Counted from the stretch's first letter, positions 19,201 to 29,684 are shown. The stretch is DNA of 64,000 nt from an uncultured Oscillospiraceae bacterium (GCA_949841465.1 CATKZW010000001.1:59916-123915), one strand, 5' to 3'. Program-made: numbers and translations. Notes: generated from the letters alone by a model not told the origin.

Positions 19201-20718
19201 ATGCTTGATCTCGTCATAAAAGCGATCCCCATTGTAGCAGCCGTTTTAGTGGTGCTCGTTATTATTATGCTCGGCTATGTCAAGGCCCCGCCCGACCAGG
19301 CGTATATCATCTCCGGCCTCAAGAAAGAGAGCAAGGTGCTCATCGGCCGGGCCGGAATCCGCGTCCCGTTCCTGGAGCGTATGGACCGGCTGTACCTGGG
19401 CCAGATGACGGTGGATATCAAGACCGAGCAGTCCGTCCCCACCAGCGATTTTATCAACGTCAACGTGGACGCCGTGGCCAAGGTGCGCATTTCCCCCCAC
19501 GCGGAAGGCATCAAGCTGGCGGCCAAGAACTTCCTGAACAAGCGCCCCGAGGAGATCACCCGCGACCTCCAGGATTCCCTCCAGGGCAATATGCGCGAGA
19601 TCATCGGCACCCTGTCCCTCAAGGAGATCAACACGGACCGGGATTCCTTCTCCGACCAGGTGATGCAGAAGGCCAGCAAGGACATGGATAAGCTGGGCAT
19701 CGAGATCCTATCCTGCAACATCCAGAACGTCACCGACGAGAACGGGCTGATCAAGGACCTGGGCGCCGACAACACCAGCCTGATTAAGAAAAACGCCGCC
19801 ATCGCCAAGGCCCAGGCCGACCGCGACATCGCCATCGCTCAGGCGGAGGCGGAGCGGGAGTCCAACGAGGCCCGGGTCCAGGCGGACACCCAGATCGCCC
19901 AGAAGCAGACGGAGCTGGAGATTCGGCGGGCGGAGCTGAAGATCATGGCGGACGGCAAAAAGGCCGAGGCGGACGCCGCCTATGAGATCCAGAGCCAGGA
20001 GCAGCGCAAGAGCATCGAGACGGCCACGGTCAACGCGGAGATCGCCAAGACCCAGCGCCAGGCCGAGCTGAAGCAGTACGAGGTGGAGGTGGAGAAGCAG
20101 AAGCTGGAGGCGGAGATCCGCGCCAAGGCGGACGCCGAGCGCTACCGCCAGCAGCAGGAGGCGGAGGCTGCCCTCTTCAAGCGCCAGAAGGACGCCGAGG
20201 CCAAGCGCTATGAGCAGGAGCAGGAGGCCCAGGCCGAGATGAAGAGCGCCGAGGCGCAGAAGTTCGCCCGGGAGCAGGAGGCGGAGGGCATCGCCGCCGT
20301 GGGCAAGGCGGAGGCGGAGGCCATCCGCGCCAAGGCCCTGGCGGAGGCCGAGGGCATCGACAAGAAGGCCGAGGCCATGAAGAAGTACGGCGAGGCCGCC
20401 GTCATTGAGATGGTGATGCAGGCCCTGCCTGAGATTGCCAAGTATGTGGCCGAGCCCCTGTCCAAGGTGGACAAGATCACCATGTACGGCGAGGGCAACA
20501 GCGCCAAGCTGCTGGAGGATATCATCAACGGCACCACCCAGGTCACCGAGGGCATCACCCAGGGCATGGGCATCGACGTCAAATCCCTGATCGCCGGTAT
20601 GCTGGGCGGCAGGCTGGCGGGCGGCGAGGGTAAAACGCTCATCATTCAAAACCCCGCTCCCGCGGATCAGCCGGAAAGCTCCTCCGCTGCGTCCGGTGAG
20701 GATGCTGATATACAATAG
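19201..20718 (+). CDS. Flotillin-like SPFH/band-7 protein
   Basis: N-terminal TM, SPFH domain, long EA-rich coiled coil (AEAERESNEARVQADTQIAQKQTELEIRRAELK), FloT-like C-terminus. Confidence 0.93.
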   Translation: MLDLVIKAIPIVAAVLVVLVIIMLGYVKAPPDQAYIISGLKKESKVLIGRAGIRVPFLERMDRLYLGQMTVDIKTEQSVPTSDFINVNVDAVAKVRISPHAEGIKLAAKNFLNKRPEEITRDLQDSLQGNMREIIGTLSLKEINTDRDSFSDQVMQKASKDMDKLGIEILSCNIQNVTDENGLIKDLGADNTSLIKKNAAIAKAQADRDIAIAQAEAERESNEARVQADTQIAQKQTELEIRRAELKIMADGKKAEADAAYEIQSQEQRKSIETATVNAEIAKTQRQAELKQYEVEVEKQKLEAEIRAKADAERYRQQQEAEAALFKRQKDAEAKRYEQEQEAQAEMKSAEAQKFAREQEAEGIAAVGKAEAEAIRAKALAEAEGIDKKAEAMKKYGEAAVIEMVMQALPEIAKYVAEPLSKVDKITMYGEGNSAKLLEDIINGTTQVTEGITQGMGIDVKSLIAGMLGGRLAGGEGKTLIIQNPAPADQPESSSAASGEDADIQ

Positions 20719-20724
20719 GTTTTC

Positions 20725-20767
20725 AAAAAGGAATTGCCGCGATGACCATCGCGGCAATTCCTTTTGC
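20725..20767 (+). terminator. Rho-independent terminator after flotillin
   Basis: AAAAGGAATTGCCGCGATGaccATCGCGGCAATTCCTTTT. Confidence 0.88.
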
Positions 20768-20792
20768 ATTCAAATCTCCTGAAGCGTGAGGG

Positions 20793-20823
20793 GGGCCGCC
20801 GCTGAGTGATTCAGCGGCGGCCC
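20793..20823. repeat. 13-bp arm inverted repeat
   Basis: GGGCCGCCGCTGA-gtgat-TCAGCGGCGGCCC. Confidence 0.7.
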
Positions 20824-20833
20824 GATTGCTTGG

Positions 20834-20879
20834 CGTTTGTTTGGCTTACGCGCGGCGGCCCGTTTGTTTGGCTTACGCG
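20834..20879. repeat. Two direct repeats of CGTTTGTTTGGCTTACGCG (27-bp period)
   Basis: 20834..20852 and 20861..20879 identical 19-mers. Confidence 0.8.
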
Positions 20880-20931
20880 GCGGCTCTGATGAGCCCTGCC
20901 CTGACGCGGACTTTTGGCCTTCCGCGGCCCG

Positions 20932-23331
20932 TCAGCTTCCCGCCTCCACGACCCGGACCTGCTGACCCGCGGTATCGATGTAGATCGTCACGGTATCGGA
21001 GAAATTGCGGCACTCGCCCAGGCTGTCGAACATGGACACGCTGATGGCGTCGGCATCCGGGAACCAGGTGCTGACATCCATGCCCGGGGGCAGCGGCCCC
21101 TCCATGACGCCGCCGTTGGCCAGGATCTGCTGCACCCAGAGGGGCGGGGGAGAGGACTGCCCCTTCGACGCCGAGCCGTTAAAGCACTGCACGTCCTCGG
21201 CCACCCGGTACACGCCCTTGCTGGTGCGCACATAGGTTACGTCGTCCTGGGTGAAGAACGCGTCGGAGGGCACCTTTGTAATCTCCTGGAGATGGGTGAT
21301 GCCGGCAAAGCTTCCGTTGTACTCCATCACGGCCCCATAGCCTCCGCTGTGATAGCCGCCGGGGATGGTATAGCTCTTGGTGCCGTCCTTCCTGGTGAAT
21401 ACCAGCTGTTCCACCGTCCCCAGCCGCCATTTGTTGTTCGTGCCGCCTACAGGCTCCAGCACATAGCCGGTGAGCACGTCGATCCGCCCGTACTTTATCC
21501 CGTCCCCGGAGTAGTTCCTGAGGATGATCAGGTCCACCTGGCTGGAGGTGTTCTGGTGGTACTGGACGGCGTCCACGCTGGAAGGCAGCTCGGACAGGCT
21601 CCTGGGCAGCAGGCCGTCGTTGGTGCGCTCATAGATCTGCACGCCGGAGCTCACATGCAGTCCGCCCAGCGACATGCGCAGGGTATCGAACTTCTCGGTG
21701 GTGGAGGTGCCCGCCAGCTCCACGGTGAGGCTCCCCCCCTGGGTGGAGAATACGTTGAGGAGATCCGCATGAGTCACCCCTTCCGGCAGGACGGAGGGCG
21801 CTTTCAGGGTCAGGTCGCAGCCCACCAACTGCAGGCCGTCCGCCGTGAGCACGCCCAGGGCGAAGGATTTGACGGAGCTTCCCTTGGGCAGCAGCCCCGC
21901 CACCTTCCCGTTGGAGGTGAACAGCAGCGTGATGGGCTCGCCCAGCTTCCGCCCGTAGAAGTCGCCGACGGCGTCCGCCAGCACGTCGAACTGGTTGCCG
22001 CCCGCGGCGGTGATCTTGCTGGGGCCGCTGGGATAGGGGGTGGCGTTCTCATAGACGCAGGACAGCCGCACGTCGCAGGCGTCCAGCACCTTGGACACTG
22101 GGTCATAGGTGACCACGTCGTAGGGCTTGATGGCGCTCATGGAGGTGACGGCGCCGTTTTTGCGGATGGTGTAGTTCTGCTCGTTCCCGGTGAGGGCCCG
22201 GAGAGCCTCATAGCCGGCGCCGCGGCTCCCCACAACCAGGAAGCGGGTCTCGGTGGAGGCCTCCGCCCGGTACAGCCCCACCACTCTGCCCTGTTCGTTC
22301 AGGTAGAGGGTCACCACGTCCCCGATGCTGAGATTGGCCATGTACTCCTTATAGGTGGTTACCCTGGAATTGTAGGTGGAGCCGGTGTACACCGGGGTGT
22401 TTTCCGCCAGGGTGTACCGACCAAGGCCGGTGAGGTAGAGGTAATACGCCTGCTTGCGCTCCACCGGGGCGGTGACGCAGGAGGAGTCGTCGGGAATCAG
22501 GGTGACGAAGCGGTCCTCCTTGTCCAGCAGGGCCCACCCCCGCTTGCCCAGCAGGGACTGGTCCACCGGGCCGGCGGCCAGGTAGGACTGGGTGCTCTCC
22601 CCGGTTGCCACCACGGCCCAGCCTGAGCTGCCGTTGACGGTGGCGTCGCCGGCCAGCAGGATGGCGTCCTCCACCAGCTTGCCCAGGTTGTCGGCATAGG
22701 GCTTGGTGCTCCCCTTGGCGGGGGTGGACAGCAGGTGGTAGAACAGCAGGGCGGTCTGGGCCCGGGTGATGGGGTTATAGGGCTGCTCCACGCCCAGGTC
22801 CTGGTCCAGCCCCAGCTGGGTGGCGGTCTCGATGGCGCTGTAGGGCCAGGCCCGGTTGGCCTCCGCGCCATAGCCCAAGATCCGCAGGGCCAGGGTGACC
22901 GCCTCCTGATAGGTGACCTCCCGGTCAGGGCCGAAGGCGCCGTTGCCCAGGCCCAGCATCAGCCGTATGCCAGACTCCGCAGGCACCTGGGTGGTGGCGG
23001 CCAGGTTCACGTAGCCCCTGGCCCAGTGGTTTTTGCCCATGTCGGTAAAAATGGTGCGGTACGCCTGGGCCTGGGCCTGCTCGCCCATGCCCATGATCTC
23101 CACCGCCATTTTGCACAGCTGCGCCCTGGTCAGGTGGCCGTCGGGGGAGAACTCTCTCTCCCCGGTGCCCCCCACCACGCCCAGGGAGGACAGCGTGTCC
23201 GCCGCCAGGGACACCTGCTCGTCCTCCACGTCCTGGAAGCGGCTGGCGCGGCCTGGCAGCACCGTCATCGACAGCGCCGCCGCAAAGGCCAGCAGCAGGG
23301 ACAGCGCCCGCTTTTGTTTGGTCGGTCTCAT
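20932..23331 (-). CDS. S-layer homology (SLH) domain protein
   Basis: Signal peptide; SLH repeats FQDVEDEQVSLAADTLSSLGVVGGTGEREFSPDGHLTRAQLCKMAVEIMG and HWARGYVNLAATTQVPAESGIRLMLGLGNGAFGPDREVTYQEAVTLALRILGYG. Confidence 0.88.
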   Translation of the reverse strand: MRPTKQKRALSLLLAFAAALSMTVLPGRASRFQDVEDEQVSLAADTLSSLGVVGGTGEREFSPDGHLTRAQLCKMAVEIMGMGEQAQAQAYRTIFTDMGKNHWARGYVNLAATTQVPAESGIRLMLGLGNGAFGPDREVTYQEAVTLALRILGYGAEANRAWPYSAIETATQLGLDQDLGVEQPYNPITRAQTALLFYHLLSTPAKGSTKPYADNLGKLVEDAILLAGDATVNGSSGWAVVATGESTQSYLAAGPVDQSLLGKRGWALLDKEDRFVTLIPDDSSCVTAPVERKQAYYLYLTGLGRYTLAENTPVYTGSTYNSRVTTYKEYMANLSIGDVVTLYLNEQGRVVGLYRAEASTETRFLVVGSRGAGYEALRALTGNEQNYTIRKNGAVTSMSAIKPYDVVTYDPVSKVLDACDVRLSCVYENATPYPSGPSKITAAGGNQFDVLADAVGDFYGRKLGEPITLLFTSNGKVAGLLPKGSSVKSFALGVLTADGLQLVGCDLTLKAPSVLPEGVTHADLLNVFSTQGGSLTVELAGTSTTEKFDTLRMSLGGLHVSSGVQIYERTNDGLLPRSLSELPSSVDAVQYHQNTSSQVDLIILRNYSGDGIKYGRIDVLTGYVLEPVGGTNNKWRLGTVEQLVFTRKDGTKSYTIPGGYHSGGYGAVMEYNGSFAGITHLQEITKVPSDAFFTQDDVTYVRTSKGVYRVAEDVQCFNGSASKGQSSPPPLWVQQILANGGVMEGPLPPGMDVSTWFPDADAISVSMFDSLGECRNFSDTVTIYIDTAGQQVRVVEAGS

Positions 23332-23343
23332 TGCATTTCCTCC

Positions 23344-24567
23344 TTATTCCGCCCGCAGGGCATCCACCGGCTGGAGGCTGGACGCCTTGATCGCGGGGTA
23401 CAGTCCGAACAGCACCCCCAGCACCACCGAGAAGGTGAACGCCCCCACGGTGATGACGGAGCTGGGCCACAAAATCATGCCCTGGAGCAGGAATTTCCCT
23501 GCGATGAGGGCCCCCATGCACCCCAGCAGGATGCCGATGAGCCCGCCGATGCCGCAGATCACCGCCGCCTCGATGAGGAACTGGACGATGATGCTCTTGC
23601 GCTCCGCGCCGATGGCTTTTCGTATGCCGATCTCCCTGGTGCGCTCGGTGACGGTGACCAGCATGATGTTCATGATGCCGATGCCGCCCACCAGCAGGGA
23701 GATGCCCGCGATGGCCCCCAGCACCAGGGACTGCATCAGGCTCTGCTCCTGGACCTGATTGGACCAGTCGTTATTGCTGTACACGTTGTAGTACCCGTTC
23801 TCTCCGGGGGTGATGAACCCGCCCAGGAACGCCTTCAGCCTGGCGATGGCCAGGGTGGTGTCGGTGGCGCTGCGGGCCTTCACCACATAGTCGTTGATGT
23901 CCTGGTTGTTGTTCAGGGTGCGGTTGAAGGTGTAGGGCAGCAGCACCACGTTGTCCATGTCGCTCATACCCTCCAGCCCGGTGGCCTCATACCAGCCCAC
24001 CACCAGGAAGGGCTGGCTGTTGATGAAGATGGTCTCCCCCACCGGGTCCACAAAGTCGAACAGGATCTCTTTTGCCCCGCCCCCCAGCACGCACACCTGG
24101 TTGGTCTTCTCCACGTCCAGGAAGGACAGCTCCCGGCCGCCCCCCAGGGTGTAATTATTGCACACCCCGAACTGGTCGGAGCCCAGCTTGATGGTCAGCC
24201 GTTTGCTCCAGTCGTCCCAGTTTTGGGTGTTGAAGGTTTTCGCACCGTATTTGATGGTGATGTCCTGCCACACCTCCACCTGGGGGGTGACCCCCAGCAC
24301 CAGGTCCTGCATTCCCAGGCAGTACTCGTACAGCAGGTCGGAGATGTTGCCGGAGCTGCCATAGTATTGGTACGCGTATACCTGGATTTTATTTTCCCCC
24401 TGGGCCTCCAGGTATTGCAGACTCAGCTTGTTCATGCCCTGGACCACCGACACCATGATGACCACCGACGCTACGCCGATGATGATGCCCAGCATGGTGA
24501 GGAAGGAGCGCATTTTCTTGGAGGCGATGGACTTGAACGCCATCTTAAACGCCTGCATCAGGTTCAC
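23344..24567 (-). CDS. MacB-type ABC permease (FtsX domain)
   Basis: KMRSFLTMLGIIIGVASVVIMVSVVQGM...GGIGIMNIMLVTVTERTREIGIRKAIGAERKSI. Confidence 0.93.
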   Translation of the reverse strand: MNLMQAFKMAFKSIASKKMRSFLTMLGIIIGVASVVIMVSVVQGMNKLSLQYLEAQGENKIQVYAYQYYGSSGNISDLLYEYCLGMQDLVLGVTPQVEVWQDITIKYGAKTFNTQNWDDWSKRLTIKLGSDQFGVCNNYTLGGGRELSFLDVEKTNQVCVLGGGAKEILFDFVDPVGETIFINSQPFLVVGWYEATGLEGMSDMDNVVLLPYTFNRTLNNNQDINDYVVKARSATDTTLAIARLKAFLGGFITPGENGYYNVYSNNDWSNQVQEQSLMQSLVLGAIAGISLLVGGIGIMNIMLVTVTERTREIGIRKAIGAERKSIIVQFLIEAAVICGIGGLIGILLGCMGALIAGKFLLQGMILWPSSVITVGAFTFSVVLGVLFGLYPAIKASSLQPVDALRAE

Positions 24568-25259
24568 AGCCAGTCCACCTCCTGATGTGCATCGGATATG
24601 ATTTTTCCGTCGGACAGCCGCACCACCCGCGGGGCGGTGGCGGCGATGCCGTCGTCGTGGGTGATGAGCAGGATGGTGGTGCCCTCCCGGTAGAGCTGCT
24701 GGAGGATGCTCAGCACATGCCGCCCGGTTTTGGAGTCCAGCGCGCCGGTGGGCTCGTCGGCCATGATGATGGGGGGGTGGGTGGCGATGGCCCGGGCGAT
24801 GGCCACCCGCTGCTGCTGGCCGCCAGACATCTGGCTGGGTCGGTGATGGGCCCGGCCGTCCATCCCCACCCGGGCCAGGGCGGCCATGGCCAGCTCCTCC
24901 CGTTCGAAGATGGAGGTGCCCCGGTAGATCAGGGGCAGGATCACGTTGTCCAGCGCGTTCAGGTCCTGGAGCAGGTTATAGCCCTGGAAGATGAAGCCGA
25001 TCTCCCGGTTGCGGATGCGGGCCAGATCTTTGTCCTTCAAGGAGGTGACGTCGGTGCCGTTCAGGTTGTACCGGCCCCGGGTGGGCACGTCCAGGCAGCC
25101 CAAAACGTTCATCATGGTGGACTTGCCCGAGCCGGACGCCCCCACGATGGCCACGAACTCCCCCCGGTCGATTTGCAGGGACACGCCGTCCAGCGCCCGC
25201 ACCTCGCTCTCCTGGCCCTCATTATATATTTTATAGAGGTTTTGGATGTCGATCAGCAT
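24564..25259 (-). CDS. MacB/LolD-type ABC ATPase
   Basis: Walker [38 protein letters not shown]. Confidence 0.93.
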   Translation of the reverse strand: MLIDIQNLYKIYNEGQESEVRALDGVSLQIDRGEFVAIVGASGSGKSTMMNVLGCLDVPTRGRYNLNGTDVTSLKDKDLARIRNREIGFIFQGYNLLQDLNALDNVILPLIYRGTSIFEREELAMAALARVGMDGRAHHRPSQMSGGQQQRVAIARAIATHPPIIMADEPTGALDSKTGRHVLSILQQLYREGTTILLITHDDGIAATAPRVVRLSDGKIISDAHQEVDWL

Positions 25260-25268
25260 GGCGCCACC

Positions 25269-26981
25269 TCAATAGTACATACCGCCCGGATCAACCGTGT
25301 AGTTGATGAACACCATGTCACCGTCCTCCACGCCGGAGATAATCTCCACCTGCTTGGCGTCGGAGATGCCGGTTTCCACCAGCACGGGCCAGTAGTTCTC
25401 CTCCGGAGTGGGCACGCCGGTGATGGAGGGGTCCAGCTCAATGGCGTTGTCCGGCCGTTCCTCCCTCTGGACGAACACCACGGTCTGTTTATTGCCCTCG
25501 GCGTCCAGCACGGATTTCACCGCCGCGGTCTGCACCAGCACACAGTCGTCCGACTGGCTGGTGATGAAGGAGTAGTCCAGCCACACCCCGGCGTACAGGG
25601 TGCCGGCGGAGTTGTCCACCTCCAGGGTGACGGGGAAGGTGGACATACCCTGGCCCACCTCGCCCTGCATCTCGATGTTGGTGACGGCGCCCATATAGAA
25701 GTTGCCGCTGTAGTCGGACAGCTCAATCATGTCCCCCAGCTTGATAAAGCCGATGTTCCGGTCGTCCACCTGGATGGTGACCACCATGGTGGTGGTGTTC
25801 TGGATGGTGATGACCGCGTCGCCCGCCTTCACCTCGCTGCCCTCGGCGAGCGTACAGGAGATGATGGTGCCGTCGATGGGTGCGGTGGCGTTCAGTGCGT
25901 CCACGGCGGCCTGGGCCTCGTTGAGCCGCTCCTGGGCGGTGATAAGCTGCTCGTCCAGGCTCTCGGAGCCCATGGTGAGCAGGGCCTCGCCGGCAGATAC
26001 CCTGGCGTGGTTGAGCAGACGGCTGCTCACCAGCGGGCCGCCCGCCTTGGTGGTCAGGCTCCGGGTCTCGTAATATTGGGTCTTGTTCTGCTCATAGGGA
26101 TAGATGGGCAGGCCGTCCCCGTCCGTCAGCACGGCGGACGCCTCCATCTCGGCGGTGAGGGTGCCGGGATTGTTGAAAGCGATGATTGCCTCGAAGTAGA
26201 TGCCTCCCTCAGGGGTGATGAAGCTGACCTTGTTGATCTGCTCCACCTGGCCCTCCCCGGTGTACATCACCGCGGGGACGGACACCTGGGCCGTCTGCCC
26301 CACCCGGACATCGTTCTCATAGGCGTAGCTGAAGTAGAGGGACAGCTTAAGCCTGGTGTCGTTCACCAGGGTGGCCACTGTGCTGCCCTCGCCCACGCTG
26401 TCGCCGGGGCTGAGCGCCAGGACGTTTTCCGGGACGTCGATCAGCTTGCCCGCGAAGGGGGCCCTCAGGGTGAGGTTGGCCAGCTTATCGTTGAGGGAGT
26501 TCATCTGCTGCTGGGCGGTGGCAAGGGCGTCCTGAGCGGCCTGGCTGTAGACGGAGAACAGGGGCTGCCCGGCAAACACCACGTCGCCCTGGGATACCAG
26601 CACCTGCTCCACGGTGCCGTTGGCCGGGATGGTGACGGTAGAGGTCTCCTTGGCGTTGGCGTTGCCGCTGCCCTGCACGGTGCTCTGGATGGAGCCTATG
26701 TAGGCGGGCTCGGCGTAGATGTCGCCCAGGGAGTCGTCCTCCCGGAACACCAGGTACCACATTCCAAAGATGATCCCGGCCAGCACGGCTATCGCCGTCA
26801 CACCGGCGATGATGCGTTTGACCAGCTTTTTCTTCTCCGCGGCGGAGCGCGTCTTCTTTTTGGGGGCGGGAGCCTCCCAGGGGTCCTGGGCCGGGGCCTG
26901 CTCCGTCGTCAGCTCCTCCGGGGCCGGAGCCTGTTCCGCCAGTTCCTCCTCCGGGGCCTCGGGTATTTTAAGGTCAGGCAT
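25269..26981 (-). CDS. HlyD/RND-type periplasmic adaptor (efflux) subunit
   Basis: TM, lipoyl-like halves (IPANGTVEQVLVSQGDVVFAGQPLFSV ... IISCTLAEGSEVKAGDAVITIQN); start at 26981 with GGAGG. Confidence 0.88.
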   Translation of the reverse strand: MPDLKIPEAPEEELAEQAPAPEELTTEQAPAQDPWEAPAPKKKTRSAAEKKKLVKRIIAGVTAIAVLAGIIFGMWYLVFREDDSLGDIYAEPAYIGSIQSTVQGSGNANAKETSTVTIPANGTVEQVLVSQGDVVFAGQPLFSVYSQAAQDALATAQQQMNSLNDKLANLTLRAPFAGKLIDVPENVLALSPGDSVGEGSTVATLVNDTRLKLSLYFSYAYENDVRVGQTAQVSVPAVMYTGEGQVEQINKVSFITPEGGIYFEAIIAFNNPGTLTAEMEASAVLTDGDGLPIYPYEQNKTQYYETRSLTTKAGGPLVSSRLLNHARVSAGEALLTMGSESLDEQLITAQERLNEAQAAVDALNATAPIDGTIISCTLAEGSEVKAGDAVITIQNTTTMVVTIQVDDRNIGFIKLGDMIELSDYSGNFYMGAVTNIEMQGEVGQGMSTFPVTLEVDNSAGTLYAGVWLDYSFITSQSDDCVLVQTAAVKSVLDAEGNKQTVVFVQREERPDNAIELDPSITGVPTPEENYWPVLVETGISDAKQVEIISGVEDGDMVFINYTVDPGGMYY

Positions 26982-27171
26982 GATATCGTTCCTCCTGTCG
27001 TTCATGCTGGAAAAGTACGTCCCCGGCGGGACGCTTGTTCACAGTTTCCAGTATAGCGGAGAAGGGCCGGAAAAACAACAACAATCCTGTAACAATTCTG
27101 CATCAAAATATTTAAGTATCTTTTAAGATGTCTGGGGGCTGACGAGTGTCCCGCCTCTGCGTGGGACCCGC

Positions 27172-28431
27172 TCAGCGCGGCAGCGCTTCCCCCGCGTCTG
27201 CGTCCAGCTCACGGAATACCCTTCTGGAATAGAGCGCAATCAGCAGGGATGCCGCCGCCGCGCTCAGCAGAACGGCCCAGGCGGCGCAGGCCTCATACAG
27301 CGCCCCGTAAACAGCCTGCCCCAGGGGAGACGCGCAGTTAGACACGGCCATGATGAAGGCCATCACCTTACCCAGCAGGTTCGGCGGAGTCTGCCGCTGG
27401 ACGGCGGCGGTGAGCACCACCACCAGCATGGTGGACAGGATCATGATGGCAAAGCTCATGGCCGTCAGCAGCCAGTAGCCGAAGCCGGGGGCTGTCCAGG
27501 GGAGCAGGGCCGCGCCCATCCCCGCCGTCGCCAGACAGCCCGCCAGCAGGATGGTGCTTCCCCGCCGCAGCTTCAGGCGCTCTCCCAGGCAGGCAGCCAA
27601 AACGCCGCCCAGAAGCCCGCCCAGCCCCATACCCGCCTCGGTGATCCCCAGGCGGGCGTCGCTCATCCCCAGCACCTGAACCACCGCCACCGGGATGCCG
27701 ACGTTCAGTGCGGAAGACAGCGCCAGGTTGAACAGCGCCAGCACCAGCATGACGGACAGGAACACCGGCTTCTCCCGCCGGATAAACCGCCAGCCGTCCC
27801 CCAGATCCTGCCTCACGGTGGCCAGCACGCCGCCCGACGCCGCCTGGGGCTGATGGGGGATGCGGATGAACAGCTCCATGACGGCGGAGAAGGCGAAGCA
27901 CCCGATGCTGACCCACAGAATGGGCCGGATGCCGAAGGCGCCGAACAGCACGCCGCCGATGACCGGCCCCAGCAGGCTGGACAGGGTGCCCACCATGTTG
28001 ATGACCGCGTTGGCCTGGGTGAGCCGTTCTCCCCCGGCCAGGAGGGGGATGCTGGCCTGCACCGCCGGCTGGTAGGCCCCGGCGATGCCGTACAGCAGCA
28101 TGAGGCACGCCACCATCAGCGGCACCAGCGGGACCTGCCCCAGCAGCAGCGTAAAAGCCAGCATCAGGCCCGCCGTGGAGAAGTCCAGCGCGGCCATGAT
28201 ATTGCGCTTGTTGACCCGGTCCGCCACCACCCCGCCGATGGGGGAGCACAGCACAGCCGGTACAAACGCCGCCGCGCCCACCACGCCGAACAGGGCGGGG
28301 GAGCCGGTCTGACGCAGCAGGTACAGAGGCAGGGCAAACCGCAGGATGGCGTTGCCGAACAGGGATATGATCTGCCCGATTACCACCAGGGTGAAATCCT
28401 GTCTGAACAGGGGCGGTTGATTCTTTTTCAT
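27172..28431 (-). CDS. Major facilitator superfamily exporter
   Basis: 12-TM; FTLVVIGQIISLFGNAILRFALPLYLLRQTGSPALFGVV...GGVVADRVNKRNIM. Confidence 0.9.
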   Translation of the reverse strand: MKKNQPPLFRQDFTLVVIGQIISLFGNAILRFALPLYLLRQTGSPALFGVVGAAAFVPAVLCSPIGGVVADRVNKRNIMAALDFSTAGLMLAFTLLLGQVPLVPLMVACLMLLYGIAGAYQPAVQASIPLLAGGERLTQANAVINMVGTLSSLLGPVIGGVLFGAFGIRPILWVSIGCFAFSAVMELFIRIPHQPQAASGGVLATVRQDLGDGWRFIRREKPVFLSVMLVLALFNLALSSALNVGIPVAVVQVLGMSDARLGITEAGMGLGGLLGGVLAACLGERLKLRRGSTILLAGCLATAGMGAALLPWTAPGFGYWLLTAMSFAIMILSTMLVVVLTAAVQRQTPPNLLGKVMAFIMAVSNCASPLGQAVYGALYEACAAWAVLLSAAAASLLIALYSRRVFRELDADAGEALPR

Positions 28432-28451
28432 AAATAGTTCCTCCTTCTTAT

Positions 28452-28468
28452 AAACCGACCGTCGGTTT
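28452..28468. promoter_or_regulatory. TetR-type operator-like palindrome upstream of MFS gene
   Basis: AAACCGAC-C-GTCGGTTT. Confidence 0.55.
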
Positions 28469-28508
28469 CTTTGCTTTCCAAAAGAAGCTGCCTCACGGCA
28501 GTTTCTTT

Positions 28509-29183
28509 TCAGCTGTCCGCCGCACCCTCCAACGGCTCGTGACGGGCCATTTCCGCGTAGCGCACGAGCGTATCGATGATTTCCCCGCCGATCAGCGCGG
28601 GTACGCCAAAGCTGGTGAACATCTGGTTATACACGGCGCACCGGGCCTGAATCTCCTCCGGGGTGGTGGGGCGGACAATGGGGTTGATCCAAAGGTCGGA
28701 CAACAGCATCATGGCCTCAGCCAGCTCCCTGGGGTGGTCCGTCCGGATGGAGCCGTCGGCAATGCCCTGTTGGATGATGGGTTCTATGAATTCCGGCACC
28801 ACATCCATAAAAATGCTCCGCATTTCGGTGGCCAGGAATTTGGCGTTGTTCAACAGGTAGGGCATCATGCAGAACATCTTGGCTTGGCGCTCTGGCTGGA
28901 GGGAGGCCGCAAAGATGGTGCGCAGCTTCTCCAGGCCGCTGAGGGAGCTGTCGTCCCGGACCTTGGACAGCACTTCGGCGTTGTGCTGCCCGATCCGGTC
29001 GCAGACCGAATAAAAAATGTCCTCTTTGGAGGCAAAGTGGTGATAGATGGCCCCTTTTGACAGCCCCGTGGCATCGATGATGTCCTGGAGGGACGCCTGG
29101 TCGTATCCCTTTTCAATGAACAGCCGTTCCGCCGTGTCCAGGATTTTCCGCACAGTCTCCTCCGGATATTTGTTCCGCGCCAC
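28509..29183 (-). CDS. TetR/AcrR family regulator
   Basis: ARNKYPEETVRKILDTAERLFIEKGYDQASLQDIIDATGLSKGAIYHHFASKEDIFYSV; GTG start at 29183. Confidence 0.93.
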   Translation of the reverse strand: MARNKYPEETVRKILDTAERLFIEKGYDQASLQDIIDATGLSKGAIYHHFASKEDIFYSVCDRIGQHNAEVLSKVRDDSSLSGLEKLRTIFAASLQPERQAKMFCMMPYLLNNAKFLATEMRSIFMDVVPEFIEPIIQQGIADGSIRTDHPRELAEAMMLLSDLWINPIVRPTTPEEIQARCAVYNQMFTSFGVPALIGGEIIDTLVRYAEMARHEPLEGAADS

Positions 29184-29282
29184 AGCTGCTCCCTCCAAAC
29201 AAACCGTTGGTCTGTTTAGAGGATATCACAGCGGACGCCCGGTGTCAAGAAAAGATTGAGGGTTCCTTTCGCCCGGCGCGAA

Positions 29283-29327
29283 GGGGAAAAGGCGCTCCCG
29301 GCGGAGGTCCTGCCGGGAGCGCTTTAA
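29283..29327 (-). terminator. Terminator after spoVAE
   Basis: Minus strand AAAGCGCTCCCGGCAGGACCTCCGCCGGGAGCGCCTTTT. Confidence 0.75.
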
Positions 29328-29684
29328 TCAGCTTTTCGGTTTCGGCTTAAAGATAAAGGCCACCAGGACCCCCAGGAAGATGGCGGCGGAGATGCCGCCC
29401 GCGGTGCTGGTGACGCCGCCGGTGACAGCGCCCAGCAGCCCCTTCTCCGCCACCGCCTCCTTCACGCCCTTGGCCAGGCTGTAGCCAAAGCCGGTGAGGG
29501 GCACCGTGGCCCCCGCCCCGGCCCACTCCGCCAGGGGCTTGTACACGCCCACGGCCCCCAGCACCACGCCGGCCACCACGTAGGTGACCAGGATGCGGGC
29601 GGGGGTGAGCTTGGTCTTGTCGATGAGCAGCTGGCCCACCACGCAGAACAGGCCGCCGATGAGAAACGCTTTCAGATAGTCCAT
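29328..29684 (-). CDS. spoVAE: Stage V sporulation protein AE
   Basis: MDYLKAFLIGGLFCVVGQLLIDKTKLTPARILVTYVVAGVVLGAVGVYKPLAEWAGAGATVPLTGFGYSLAKGV. Confidence 0.92.
   Translation of the reverse strand: MDYLKAFLIGGLFCVVGQLLIDKTKLTPARILVTYVVAGVVLGAVGVYKPLAEWAGAGATVPLTGFGYSLAKGVKEAVAEKGLLGAVTGGVTSTAGGISAAIFLGVLVAFIFKPKPKS

Noticed and set aside
19800-20400. GAGGCGGAGGC-type repeats inside the flotillin gene
   Set aside because: Explained by Glu/Ala coiled-coil codons
19708-20769. 353-aa minus-strand Leu/Gly-rich ORF opposite flotillin
   Set aside because: Antisense of the repetitive EA-rich coiled-coil codons
20914-27056. Very long plus-strand ORFs (20914..22626, 22735..24585, 24585..27056)
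   Set aside because: Antisense shadows of SLH, MacB permease/ATPase and HlyD genes, which have clear family motifs
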